From Candida dubliniensis CD36 (taxonomy: Eukaryota > Ascomycota > Pichiomycetes > Serinales > Debaryomycetaceae), in NCBI RefSeq assembly GCF_000026945.1, contig NC_012861.1, positions 868,001 through 932,000 of the forward strand: a stretch of DNA of 64,000 nt, given 5' to 3'. A program made the position numbers and the translations under genes. Positions within the stretch are counted from its first letter, which is position 1; every line of letters starts with the position of its first letter. A model generated the notes under the pieces. It was not told the DNA's origin, did not search any database, and saw only the letters and a list, made by a program, of their open reading frames with translations. This document shows, piece after piece, positions 31,854 to 40,715 of this stretch.

Positions 31854-32079
31854 CTACTGGAGGTTCGGTGGCAGATTTAGCCCTGGGTCCTTCGTAGGAC
31901 TGCATGACTGACCTGTTGAATTGGTTTTCTTCCTCGGAGACGCTTCATCATTGGAAGAAATGGTGTCCTTATTGGTATCCATTTCTATGATACCAGCCGT
32001 CTTGGTTTTTAAAGTTTCTGTATTGGAAGTAGCTTGTACTGGATCTCCCTTGGGGTCAGTAACTGGAACCAGTGTTGAA
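31854..32079 (-). pseudogene. C-terminal tail of LINE ORF1
   Basis: About 75 codons open on the minus strand, Ser/Thr/Lys-rich (GDPVQATSNTETLKTKTAG; DEASPRKKTNST), ending in TAG at 31854-31856. This is 170 bp before the ORF2 start, the expected ORF1-ORF2 spacing. It is broken on its 5' side by the inverted-repeat segment at 32080. Confidence 0.6.
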
Positions 32080-32380
32080 GAAGGGCACTATTTCGCCTCC
32101 TATCTCATCACAAAGGAGAGCGAAAAAAGATTTTTATGAAGAATTTTTTCGAAATTAAAAAGATTAATAACACCTCCTAAATCAATCTCTTGACTTAGTT
32201 TATACAATTGTAGGGTAATCTGACCTCCTGGATTTGATTGCGCAGACCATTTTGTATATATCAGTTGGTAAAACTGAGTTTTCTTTTGTTTTGTATTTGG
32301 ATGAGTTTTTCAGAGAATTCGGATGCGCACCTTTTTCCTAACAATTTATATGCAAGATAGGAGGCGAAATAGTGCCCTTC
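32080..32380. repeat. 301-bp segment bounded by a perfect 26-bp inverted repeat
   Basis: GAAGGGCACTATTTCGCCTC... at 32080-32105 is repeated exactly in reverse complement at 32355-32380. The interior is AT-rich. LINE ORF1 sequence ends at the left copy. A minus-strand ORF of about 64 codons (32261-32455) crosses the right copy. It could be a MITE-like insertion or the footprint of a local inversion. I see no clear target-site duplication. Confidence 0.6.
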
Positions 32381-32781
32381 GTTCGCTATAGAGAGATTTC
32401 CTAGCCGAATTGCACGACAATACCTGAGACGGAAATTCATCGTGTCGATGACCATGGTGCGAGGTGAAAAGTTTTCATAGAAAATTTATTCTTTCCCTCA
32501 ACTGCTTTTAAGAGAGGAGGTTCAAGTGGTGGAAGGATGATGCCCACAAAGGGTGCGCCATCTGAGAAGATCGTGGTGAGAATACGAAATCAAGATATAT
32601 TTTATATACTTATTTGTCCATATTGTTTTTAATAATACAATCTTCAGATATTTAAATTTCCCGTGTATCATCGCACAAGCGAGGCATACTTAGTACATTT
32701 ACATACTGAGTTGAACTTGACACCTGTGACATTCAAGATAACTGTTTCGCGCACGCTGGCAGACGAACATGAGCTTCTTGA
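32381..32781. other. Unassigned accessory DNA
   Basis: About 400 bp between the inverted-repeat segment and a T17 run. No convincing ORF. Part may be decayed LINE ORF1. CAATCTTCAGATAT at 32639 also occurs at 29621 beside the LINE ORF2 end. Confidence 0.3.
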
Positions 32782-33153
32782 TTTTTTTTTTTTTTTTTCT
32801 GAACATATATATTGGAAAAAACCTATACATACGTAAAGCTTAAGTAAAAGCTCAATAACCTATTTCATATTTAGGGTGGTACAAAAATTTTTTTATAAAA
32901 TCTATACTTAAAAAGTATAGGTGAGAATCTGCAGGCCACATTGGCTGCCCTACTCACAAAAAACCACTATTATTCATTCTTTAATCTTTCTGCTGTTTTA
33001 TTATTTTTTTTTATTTTATTATTTATTTTTTTTTTTATTATTTATTTTATATTTTTTTTATTATTTTTATTGTCTATTTTTTTTTATTTTTATTGTCTAT
33101 TTTTTTTTTTATTTTTTATTTTTTATTTTTTTTTATTTTTTGTTTTTATTATT
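32782..33153 (-). other. A-rich tract, hairpin and poly(A) downstream of the toxin-like ORF
   Basis: Read on the minus strand, three bases after the stop codon at 33154 an almost pure A/T-with-A-runs tract of about 150 nt begins (33000-33153), with two tandem ~23-nt units. About 200 nt of ordinary sequence follows, with an 8-bp hairpin (CTATACTT/AAGTATAG, 32902-32920), and then a run of 17 A (32782-32798). The layout looks like the 3' part of an RNA copied into DNA. Confidence 0.55.
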
Positions 33154-34089
33154 CTAGCACCCGTTTGGCCTATTTGACACACATATTTGGTGTTTGCCTC
33201 TCTTCGCCAAGCTAGTACGATCATATTGATCATCATCCACATTTATATCTCTTTTATTCATATCCTCTATACATCCAGGACAGTGTCCACTGAAGCCATT
33301 GTATTCATGGAAGAACCCGCCGAGTGAATCCATCACTTCGCGTGCCATACACATTTCCATTGTTTGACCACCACCTGACCATGAAATACACGCCTGGCCC
33401 CCATCTCCACTATTCGCGCATATAGCTGATCTGCCTAACAGCAATACCTGACATGAACTCAGTATGATTGACAGAAGAGTAGCTAAGGCAGGTATCCTTG
33501 CTACGTGATTCCTTGATCTTATCCATCTTCCATATAAATACCTCCACGCTCTTCTTACCTTGTTATTATCGTTTCTACTGCTATCATCGTTGTTTGAATA
33601 ACTAAATTCAGTCCCTGTGAGATAGCTGGTATTACCTGTGTTATAGTACGCAATCACATTGTCAACGTATGAGTCTCTCTTAGCGTATTCTTCTTCCTTA
33701 TCATCTAACCATATTCCAGATGTCATCAGTGCTAACCAATATGCAGCCCTGACTGTCACATTCTCAATATCCCATCCATGGGGCTTACCATACATACCGC
33801 CGGCTGACATAAACTCGGCTTCTTCCCAGTTTGTTAACCATTCAGGTGTCGTAACTGTGTTTTTAATATTATCTGGAATTTGCACTAACACGTACGTCTG
33901 ATTATTGACGATGTCCTCCCTCCTGTGAGCATCAGTGGTTTTCATATGTTGGTCTCTTTTGATCTTGTAGTCCATCATCTCGCCGTTCCTGTAATTTCTG
34001 TCTAACACTAATGATGACACTCTGGCCACCCATAATAGTGAACAATATATCACCAAGTAATATTGCTTTAAATGTAATATACTTTCCAT
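33154..34089 (-). CDS. Secreted preproprotein with Kex2-type sites, killer-toxin-like (function unproven)
   Basis: 311 residues from the ATG at 34089; a 15-nt extension would use TTG and is rejected. The N-terminus has a hydrophobic, signal-like segment (about 8-25). Dibasic Kex2-type sites lie at about 44-45, 56-57, 137-138, 279-280 and 296-297. There are three N-glycosylation sequons (about 63, 110, 153), a second strongly hydrophobic segment at about 199-219, and nine Cys, seven of them between 224 and the C-terminus or just before (213, 224, 234, 247, 270, 273, 303, 311, plus 16). Signal, hydrophobic core, glycosylated pro-part and Kex2-released Cys-containing peptides is the plan of yeast killer preprotoxins. 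I do not recognise a specific family. A second ORF overlaps its 5' end in another frame (33932-34168), so the true N-terminus may be broken or displaced. Base composition is richer in G+C than its neighbours, consistent with transfer. It may be inactive. Confidence 0.5.
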   Translation of the reverse strand: MESILHLKQYYLVIYCSLLWVARVSSLVLDRNYRNGEMMDYKIKRDQHMKTTDAHRREDIVNNQTYVLVQIPDNIKNTVTTPEWLTNWEEAEFMSAGGMYGKPHGWDIENVTVRAAYWLALMTSGIWLDDKEEEYAKRDSYVDNVIAYYNTGNTSYLTGTEFSYSNNDDSSRNDNNKVRRAWRYLYGRWIRSRNHVARIPALATLLSIILSSCQVLLLGRSAICANSGDGGQACISWSGGGQTMEMCMAREVMDSLGGFFHEYNGFSGHCPGCIEDMNKRDINVDDDQYDRTSLAKRGKHQICVSNRPNGC

Positions 34090-34168
34090 TCTTAAAATAG
34101 TCAATAACTTTCTTGTCTATTTGTTTTCTTAACACGTCTAATAATTTAAGATACTTAATCTCCGCCAT

Positions 34169-35089
34169 TAAACTCTATGTTGATGAAATATAATCTACTT
34201 TAACAGTTCATATATGTTTTTGTTTTTTTTAGGGATTTTTATTTTGAACAGTTGTATGTAAATATGGATGATCGTATAGAATGGCCAATATATTATTTGA
34301 TAAGTAAAACAGTGTATTAGGTTAATCCTGCCTCTTCCACCCTCTATACCTAACATAGACACTGGGAGAATCTATATACTTATATACCACTCCTTCAGAG
34401 TATTGCTCTCTCGTGCTCCCCGCACGCCTAAGCAGCTTGCTCATATCATTGCTGTCAATGGATATATAATGCTTAGCAGCTTAAACACTTGTTGTATACT
34501 GTCTATCCCGCCTTAATGGCAACGTCATGTTGATTGTTGTCACATTTACCCCTTGTTTTAAATTGGGATCCGCGATCTTTTATATGCAGTCCCTTTTTAC
34601 AGGTGTTTAGTGTTAAAATGTATCCAGTTTCACAGAATTATTTTTAAGCGATAATTAAATTATTGATTGATAATACTTAACCTGTTATACATATATTTCT
34701 ATGTATACTAAGCTGATCTTCTAGATGCTCTATCCTGTTAGTAGAAAATACTTTTCGTCTCCTTTTTATATTAAAAAAGTTATTCCGCGTATAGAACTTC
34801 CGGTCCCGTATTCTGATCACAAGGACACAAAATACTTCCGCTCTGTTGTGCTGGATTGGATCACATGACTAGGATTACGCCACGACTACTTCCAACATTC
34901 AGTAGGTTCGTCGAATTCTCTAGCTTTTGTAGTTCAGTAGTTTCTATATTCTCTATTACTCTTATTCTTTTAACACATATATCACTTTTACTATTTTAAT
35001 ATCTAGTTAATAAATCACGAAACTTTTAAGTTAGTGCATCGATTATTAACATTAAAATAATAACCCCAGAACAAATAGAACACGATCCA
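34169..35089. other. Unassigned accessory DNA upstream of the BAT region
   Basis: About 920 bp. No protein-like ORF, no tRNA. TGTTG at 34842 and CAACA-like sequence at 34890 hint at LTR ends but no LTR could be delimited. It probably includes the promoter of the downstream genes. Confidence 0.3.
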
Positions 35090-35685
35090 ATGGCATCGTT
35101 TCTATTGGATGTGAGTAAGGTTTGAGCGTTGTACTACCTAACGCAGTCTAGGTGTGTCTTTTCATTTTTTCTTCCTCTCACTTTCTCTCTTACTTTTCAA
35201 AAAATTGTGTTCTGCACGAAAATCTCTCCTACTGTTAAGATTAGATTAATGAAAATGCCATACAATGTTGATAATATTAATGATCTTTTTGATTTAAAAG
35301 TACCAGTGGATTAAAAGTGGTGTGTTGAAAAAAACTGACTCAAAATGTGACAATATTTATACTTATAGCTCACTTTGGGTGTGTAGATGTAAATTAAGTT
35401 TTTAGTAATGGTATAGATGCCAATCTTTATATGAAATCTCTTAGTAAGTGACAAGCTGTTTTTGTTTTGCAGAGAATACAATCTGGTTCAAGATCCACTA
35501 AAGTTTTAAAGTATATTACAAGTGGTGACCATCCGGTAAACCTCATTTCATTCCAGGCGGACTTGGCTCAATTGAGCGAAAACGGAGAGTGTGAGTATAC
35601 TTTTTTTTTCACTCACGAGATCAATCAATCAAGGTTTATTTTTCTCATCCATTGAGTCATTCTAGATATCGAAAAGAAATCCTAG
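35090..35685 (+). CDS. Possible three-exon microgene (35090-35110, 35473-35590, 35666-35685), unknown
   Basis: Two GTGAGT donors and two AG acceptors (TTTTGCAG and TTCTAG) allow a 52-residue product: seven codons, then 39 codons (IQSGSRSTKVLKYITSGDHP...LAQLSENGE), then six codons ending TAG. The junctions keep frame (phases 0 and 1). Exon 2 has good protein-like composition and stops being open on both sides. Against it: no clear TACTAAC branch site in either putative intron (362 and 75 nt), and a Gcn4 site lies in each intron, so the DNA may simply be BAT promoter. I do not recognise the protein. Confidence 0.35.
35336..35342 (+). promoter_or_regulatory. Gcn4-type site TGACTCA
   Basis: It lies 425 bp before the BAT start codon. 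Gcn4 activates branched-chain amino acid genes. Confidence 0.5.
35653..35659 (+). promoter_or_regulatory. Gcn4-type site TGAGTCA
   Basis: A perfect consensus palindrome 108 bp before the BAT start codon, followed by a TATAAA at about 35705. It fits general amino-acid control of the aminotransferase. Confidence 0.6.
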
Positions 35686-35766
35686 TCACACGGCAAGTTC
35701 TTTTTATAAAGTTCCTATTTTCTGTTTTTAATTTAATTACTTTATTGCTGATAAGAAAATTAAAGC

Positions 35767-36948
35767 ATGATATTGAAACCTAGTTCACTACTTAGATCTG
35801 TTGTACAACCAAGACAATGGTTAAGATACACCTCATCTGTTGCACCTTTGCAAGCTTCTCGATTAATTATTGAAAAAACCAATAATCCTAAACCAAAGTT
35901 ACCAAAAGACAAATTAGTCTTTGGTAAAACATTTACTGATCATATGTTGGAAATTGAATGGACAAAAGAAAAAGGTTGGCATACTCCGAAAATTTCTCCC
36001 TATCATAATCTTTCATTAGATCCATCGACTATTGTATTTCATTATGCCTTTGAATTATTTGAAGGAATGAAAGCATATAAAGATACAAATGGTAACATTA
36101 GAACTTTCCGTGGGGATAAAAACATGATTAGAATGAACAAATCTGCTGAAAGAATTGCATTGCCTACTTTTGATGGTGAGGAATTACAAAAATTGATCGA
36201 TAAACTTTTGCTTTTAGATAAAGATTTTGTTCCTGAAGGGAAAGGTTATTCTTTATATCTTAGACCAACACTAATTGGTACTACTGCCTCATTAGGTGTT
36301 GGTACACCTGATAGAGCTCTTTTGTTTGTTATTGCTTCTCCTGTTGGTCCTTATTATTCATCTGGATTCAAACCAGTGAGCTTAGAAGCCACGGATTATG
36401 CCGTCAGAGCTTGGCCAGGTGGTGTAGGTGATAAAAAATTGGGTGCCAATTACGCACCTTGTGTAAAGCCACAACTTGAAGCAGCTGAAAGAGGATTCCA
36501 TCAAAACTTGTGGTTGTTTGGTGATGAAGGGTATGTGACCGAAGTGGGGACCATGAATTGTTTTGTAGCTTTTGAAAATGATGATGGTACTAAAGAATTG
36601 GTCACTGCTCCTTTAGATGGTACTATTTTAGAAGGTGTTACTCGTGATTCTATTTTGGAATTAGCTAGAGAGAGGTTACCAAGTGATGAATGGACTGTAT
36701 CAGAACGTAAATACACAATTTATGAAATTGAAGAAAAAGCTAATAAGGGACAATTGATTGAAGCTTTTGGTGCTGGTACTGCTGCTGTCGTTTCTCCTAT
36801 AAACAACATTGGTTTCAGAGGCAAGAGTATTAAAGTTCCTGTTGCCTTGGGCAATTCTGGTGAGTTAACTGCAACTGTTGCTGAATGGATTAGAAAGATT
36901 CAGTATGGTGAAGAAGAATTCAAGAATTGGTCAAGGGTTGCAAAATAA
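35767..36948 (+). CDS. BAT21: Branched-chain amino acid aminotransferase, mitochondrial type
   Basis: 393 residues. The N-terminus (MILKPSSLLRSVVQPRQWLRYTSS) is a mitochondrial presequence, pointing to the Bat1-like mitochondrial isozyme. Fold-type IV features: FHYAFELFEGMKAYK, the PLP Lys region KLGANYAPCVKPQLEAAERG, YVTEVGTMNCFVAFE, and the late GTAAVVSPI. It catalyses reversible transamination of Leu, Ile and Val with 2-oxoglutarate, the last step of their synthesis. C. albicans has two BAT genes; the symbol follows my memory that the one beside TAF14 is BAT21. Gcn4 sites upstream agree with the role. Confidence 0.9.
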   Translation: MILKPSSLLRSVVQPRQWLRYTSSVAPLQASRLIIEKTNNPKPKLPKDKLVFGKTFTDHMLEIEWTKEKGWHTPKISPYHNLSLDPSTIVFHYAFELFEGMKAYKDTNGNIRTFRGDKNMIRMNKSAERIALPTFDGEELQKLIDKLLLLDKDFVPEGKGYSLYLRPTLIGTTASLGVGTPDRALLFVIASPVGPYYSSGFKPVSLEATDYAVRAWPGGVGDKKLGANYAPCVKPQLEAAERGFHQNLWLFGDEGYVTEVGTMNCFVAFENDDGTKELVTAPLDGTILEGVTRDSILELARERLPSDEWTVSERKYTIYEIEEKANKGQLIEAFGAGTAAVVSPINNIGFRGKSIKVPVALGNSGELTATVAEWIRKIQYGEEEFKNWSRVAK

Positions 36949-37082
36949 TCAACCATGTGAACTATCAAAAAAAAAAAAAAAAGAAAATTTGATCTTCTTC
37001 TTCTTTCTTATATTATAGACATAAGGTATACATAAAGTCATAGATTGCAATATATAGACAGCAAACGAAAACATACTCATTG

Positions 37083-38096
37083 TTAGTGTATTCTATCTGG
37101 TAGATTTTTAATTTCTCCCAAAGTGTAATCTCGTTCTTCAATTATATTGCTATCATGGAAACTTGCAATGTCAAAAGTTTTGAAAAACTCAATAAAGTTA
37201 GCTTTATTTTTGATTAAAATATCTGTTACTTTTTGAGATCTTTTTGGGTTAGCAACAAAGAATTTTAAAGTATGAAACCCTTCCAATTGCAAATTTTTCA
37301 GCTTGTCACTCAATAGAAGCATGGTTAATTTCAAATTGTTGGCATCATCAAAAAACTTTGATAGAAACTGTTGGTTTGATCTTTGCGATACCAATTCATT
37401 TAATAGCTTGACACTCTGTCTTTTAGTCACGTAGTTTTTCGATGTAATTAGTTTATTGATAGCAGTAATAAAGACATCATAATTGTTTCCCAAAAACTCC
37501 GAAACTAATTTTCTATGTGTTGTTAACAATTCATGCAAAGTCATCATAGCATCTGTGGCAATTTCAAAAGTGGGGATTTGGACGTATTTGAAGAAATTAT
37601 AGAAAGAAGGGCTGTAAAGAACGAATCTATTGATAACTTCAAATTTAATACAATCTCGTAAAATCTGTCCACATATTAATCCAATTTCAGGATTTTCTGG
37701 TCCTTTGATCAACATAGTAATGATCTCAGGTTTGGAGTGCACTAAATAATCGACAGTGGGTGATTTATTCGCCATAGTTCGTCGTAACAATGTCAGAAAC
37801 AATATAACCACATCTTTTCGTGAATCAAAATCCAACTTCCGTAAATTGACAACTAAAAAGTATAGACAATCGGTCGAATATATTTCTTGAGCCAATTGTG
37901 TTATTTGATCTGGTTGTGGTTCCACTTCATCATCACCGTGCAATATCACTTTCATATTCTTCAAATATCTCGCGCATTCATCTTGATACTTTTTGGCGTT
38001 GTCAGGCAATGCACAATCTAGTTTCAGTACTTGGTCATTTAATGCTCGTACCAACTCCGGTGGAGTCTTGGGATTCCTTTTAAATAAAAATGCCAT
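37083..38096 (-). CDS. HYM1: Hym1, Mo25-family scaffold of the RAM network
   Basis: 337 residues of alpha-helical repeat typical of Mo25 (MAFLFKRNPKTPPELVRALN at the start; CGQILRDCIKFEVINRFVLY; FEIATDAMMTLHELLTTHRK; NYVTKRQSVKLLNELV). Hym1 works with Kic1 and Cbk1 in polarised growth, cell separation and Ace2 control. The length equals the family norm (~340). It is convergent with BAT (134 bp between stops) and divergent from VPS36. Confidence 0.93.
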   Translation of the reverse strand: MAFLFKRNPKTPPELVRALNDQVLKLDCALPDNAKKYQDECARYLKNMKVILHGDDEVEPQPDQITQLAQEIYSTDCLYFLVVNLRKLDFDSRKDVVILFLTLLRRTMANKSPTVDYLVHSKPEIITMLIKGPENPEIGLICGQILRDCIKFEVINRFVLYSPSFYNFFKYVQIPTFEIATDAMMTLHELLTTHRKLVSEFLGNNYDVFITAINKLITSKNYVTKRQSVKLLNELVSQRSNQQFLSKFFDDANNLKLTMLLLSDKLKNLQLEGFHTLKFFVANPKRSQKVTDILIKNKANFIEFFKTFDIASFHDSNIIEERDYTLGEIKNLPDRIH

Positions 38097-38678
38097 GACT
38101 ATATATGTTGATTATTGCAATGGTTATAAGCGTGTAAAAACTTTGTAAATTGAATTGTAGATCACAAATTTTTTTTTTTTTGATTTTTTCTGGAGAGGGT
38201 ATAGAAGAAGAAGAAGAAATAGAATCGAGGTGGTAGTATTGTGACTAAAAATATCAAACGAATAGTTTTCCAGTATTCGGCGAAATAGGTTTCGTTTAGA
38301 TTAGATGTGAATGTAGACTTTATGGAAAATGATTAAAGTATAATGATTTTGTATGTGTTTGGAAGAAAGAAACAAAACCTTTGGAATGAAAAAAATAAAG
38401 AAAGAAAAGGGTGAAGGAGGAGAAATTGAGGTCTTGAAATTGTGAAAAAATTTGGTCGACCGATAAAAAAAATTAAAGAGAAAAAACTGTCACAACGAGT
38501 CGACAAAAACGACGACGACGACGAAAACAACATCGACGAGACGACGAGAAATCAAATTAAAAGAGGCAACACTACAAAAAATAAAAGGTTTTGTAAGGGT
38601 TGTAAAATTGGAGAGAGAGAGAAACAACAAAAAAAGATAGGTGAGTGAGAACGAGTCAGATCCAATCTATCTTCATAT
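38097..38678. other. Divergent HYM1/VPS36 promoter region
   Basis: 582 bp with T and A tracts and an Arg/Asp-codon-like GACGAC stretch at 38500-38545 that is not part of a credible gene. No RNA gene seen. Confidence 0.4.
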
Positions 38679-40715
38679 ATGCCAAAAACCTCAATTATTA
38701 TGACAACATCATGGCTACATATATGGAATCCAATACTTATAAATCGAAGTAATAGACCAATTTTACAAGATAATGAATATAATATTTATATTAGAGATAA
38801 TGTTGGATTATATCAAGGCCGACAAAAGATTGTTAATCGTCAAAACGGAAGAATTTATTTGACTAATAAGAGATTGATTTATTTTGATAATAGTGATAGT
38901 TCTAAAAGTATTGCTGTTGAACTTAAATTGTTCAAGAATGCAGAACTAGTTGCTGGGTATTTCAGAAGATCACCAAAAGTCACTTTATACATTAAAACTG
39001 AAAATGGGGGAACTACAAATATTGGTGGCAATGAAAATGGTACTAATTCCAAAAATATTACAATCGATTGGGTTTGTAAAATATGTTCATTTAACAATCA
39101 TTTAGCTAGTGATTACAAAATTAACGAAAATGAACTACCCAAGTGCACATCATGTGGTATACGGCCCAGCAAGTCATATCTTCTGCAAATATTAGAGTCT
39201 GCACAAAACAATGTTTCAGTTAAAGAAGATTCACCTGCTTCAATGACACCAGAACCAGAATCTGTTTCTCCAAACAATAACAATCAATGTCCCAAATGTA
39301 CCTTTATCAACCACCCTGCTTTAAGGTATTGTGAAATATGTGGAACAGAATTAAAGCCCTCAAATGATAGTAATACTAAGCTACTTAAGGCCACACAAAG
39401 TTTAAGTAATGTGTCTATAAATAGTAATCCTTTAAACTTGAAATTGGAAACTGGAGAAGAGCTATATACCAATAATCAACCATATATTAAATTGAGTTTC
39501 CGCAAAGGAGGAGAATCCAAATTTTATCAAGAAGTTTGTAAAGTTTTGGATGATATGAAATGGCAAATTTTAGAGCAAAAGGGAGGCATAAACAAAGATG
39601 CAGTTAAATTGGTTGATAATTCAACCTCAGTTAATAAGAATTCTACTACTGCTGCTGCTGGTGGGGGTGGTGGAGGTGGTATTCATGCATTAGAAAGACT
39701 TGGTGAGTTACAAAGAAAACAGAATGAGATAATATTAACCACATCTTTGGACGATTTGGAACAATTGATGTTTAAATATCAAGATTTGATCAAATTATCA
39801 ACTTCATTCAATAAATTAATCAAACAACCACTATCATCAACAACAACAACAACAACAACAAAATCGGGTGTGGTAATTCCAGCATTGAGTATCAAAAAAT
39901 CATCACCATTATATCATCAAGAATTGAGTAGACACATTAGTGAATTTTTAATAAATTTCAAATTGACTCAAAAAACATCAATGATATCATCTCAAGATTT
40001 ATTTGCTGAGTATAATCGATTTCTTATCAGGAATCAAGGATTTGGAAGTGCATTAGTAAATTGTGATGATTTTAAATGTGCCATTGAATTATTTGACGAA
40101 TTGAATTTACCAGTTGTGGTTAAGCAATATATGAAATCAGACATTTATGTAATTCGACCTAAAGTTGATGCAAATATATATGGTCAACATATTGTACAAT
40201 ATTTGAAAGATCAAGAATATGAATATAAATTAATGACTTTACGACGAGAAATAACTTCTGGTGACTATGAAAATATCAATAATGAATTATATAACGCGGT
40301 CAATTATGGGAAAACCGTATCGGAAATATCCAATAAATTCAATTGGTCATATAATATAACTATTGAGGAATTAGAAAAATGTGTTGAGACTGGACTGGTG
40401 GTGATAGATCATCATATTTCAGGAACATTTTATTATGTAAATAAGTTTCCCTTTTCGGATGGAGAATGGGATGATTCAAAAGAGATACAAGAAATGAGAG
40501 AATTGTTGATCAAAGAACAACAAGAGATTACATTAACCTTGAGGAATGAGTACGTTGAACAAAATATGGATAATTTGGTGAATATAGATCCTGATTATAA
40601 TTTTTTTGGTGTTGGTAATGAAGAGGACAAGGATGAATTGGAGAGTACAGTAACTACTAGTGTACCTGAAAGTCAAACACAATCTTTTAATGATTTAGTT
40701 GGATTACAATTTTAA
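38679..40715 (+). CDS. VPS36: Vps36, ESCRT-II subunit with GLUE domain and two NZF fingers
   Basis: 678 residues from ATG 38679; the ATG at 38700 (MTTSWLHIWNP) is an equally good start. The split GLUE/PH fold (NVGLYQGRQKIVNRQNGRIY, TNKRLIYFDN) is interrupted by two Npl4-type zinc fingers: WVCKICSFNNH...CTSC near 130-155 and CPKCTFINHPALRYCEIC near 204-222. The rest of GLUE resumes at about 268. The EAP45 winged-helix part occupies about 340-625 (LSRHISEFLINFKL; LFAEYNRFLIRNQGF). Vps36 binds ubiquitin and PI3P on endosomes and recruits ESCRT-III. It also feeds Rim101 pH signalling in Candida. A poly-Gly and a poly-Thr run separate the modules. Confidence 0.95.
   Translation: MPKTSIIMTTSWLHIWNPILINRSNRPILQDNEYNIYIRDNVGLYQGRQKIVNRQNGRIYLTNKRLIYFDNSDSSKSIAVELKLFKNAELVAGYFRRSPKVTLYIKTENGGTTNIGGNENGTNSKNITIDWVCKICSFNNHLASDYKINENELPKCTSCGIRPSKSYLLQILESAQNNVSVKEDSPASMTPEPESVSPNNNNQCPKCTFINHPALRYCEICGTELKPSNDSNTKLLKATQSLSNVSINSNPLNLKLETGEELYTNNQPYIKLSFRKGGESKFYQEVCKVLDDMKWQILEQKGGINKDAVKLVDNSTSVNKNSTTAAAGGGGGGGIHALERLGELQRKQNEIILTTSLDDLEQLMFKYQDLIKLSTSFNKLIKQPLSSTTTTTTTKSGVVIPALSIKKSSPLYHQELSRHISEFLINFKLTQKTSMISSQDLFAEYNRFLIRNQGFGSALVNCDDFKCAIELFDELNLPVVVKQYMKSDIYVIRPKVDANIYGQHIVQYLKDQEYEYKLMTLRREITSGDYENINNELYNAVNYGKTVSEISNKFNWSYNITIEELEKCVETGLVVIDHHISGTFYYVNKFPFSDGEWDDSKEIQEMRELLIKEQQEITLTLRNEYVEQNMDNLVNIDPDYNFFGVGNEEDKDELESTVTTSVPESQTQSFNDLVGLQF

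Larger units (their letters stand above)
28909..32079 (-). mobile_element. Scrambled Zorro-type (L1-like) LINE, inverted internally and interrupted
   Basis: On the minus strand the order from right to left is: the C-terminal tail of ORF1, the start of ORF2 (endonuclease), an inverted piece carrying the start of ORF1, the C-terminal part of ORF2, a ~720-bp 3' UTR, and a poly(A) of 21 (T run at 28909-28929). The reverse transcriptase catalytic core is missing. C. albicans carries Zorro non-LTR retrotransposons of this type. No target-site duplication was found by eye. The copy cannot be active in this form. Confidence 0.8.

Noticed and set aside
32921..33177. Two Phe/Tyr-rich plus-strand ORFs
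   Set aside because: They are translations of the T-rich tract, not genes.
34842..35060. Possible solo LTR (TGTTG start, CAACA-like ends)
   Set aside because: No matching end, no target-site duplication, and no pairing LTR could be found by eye.
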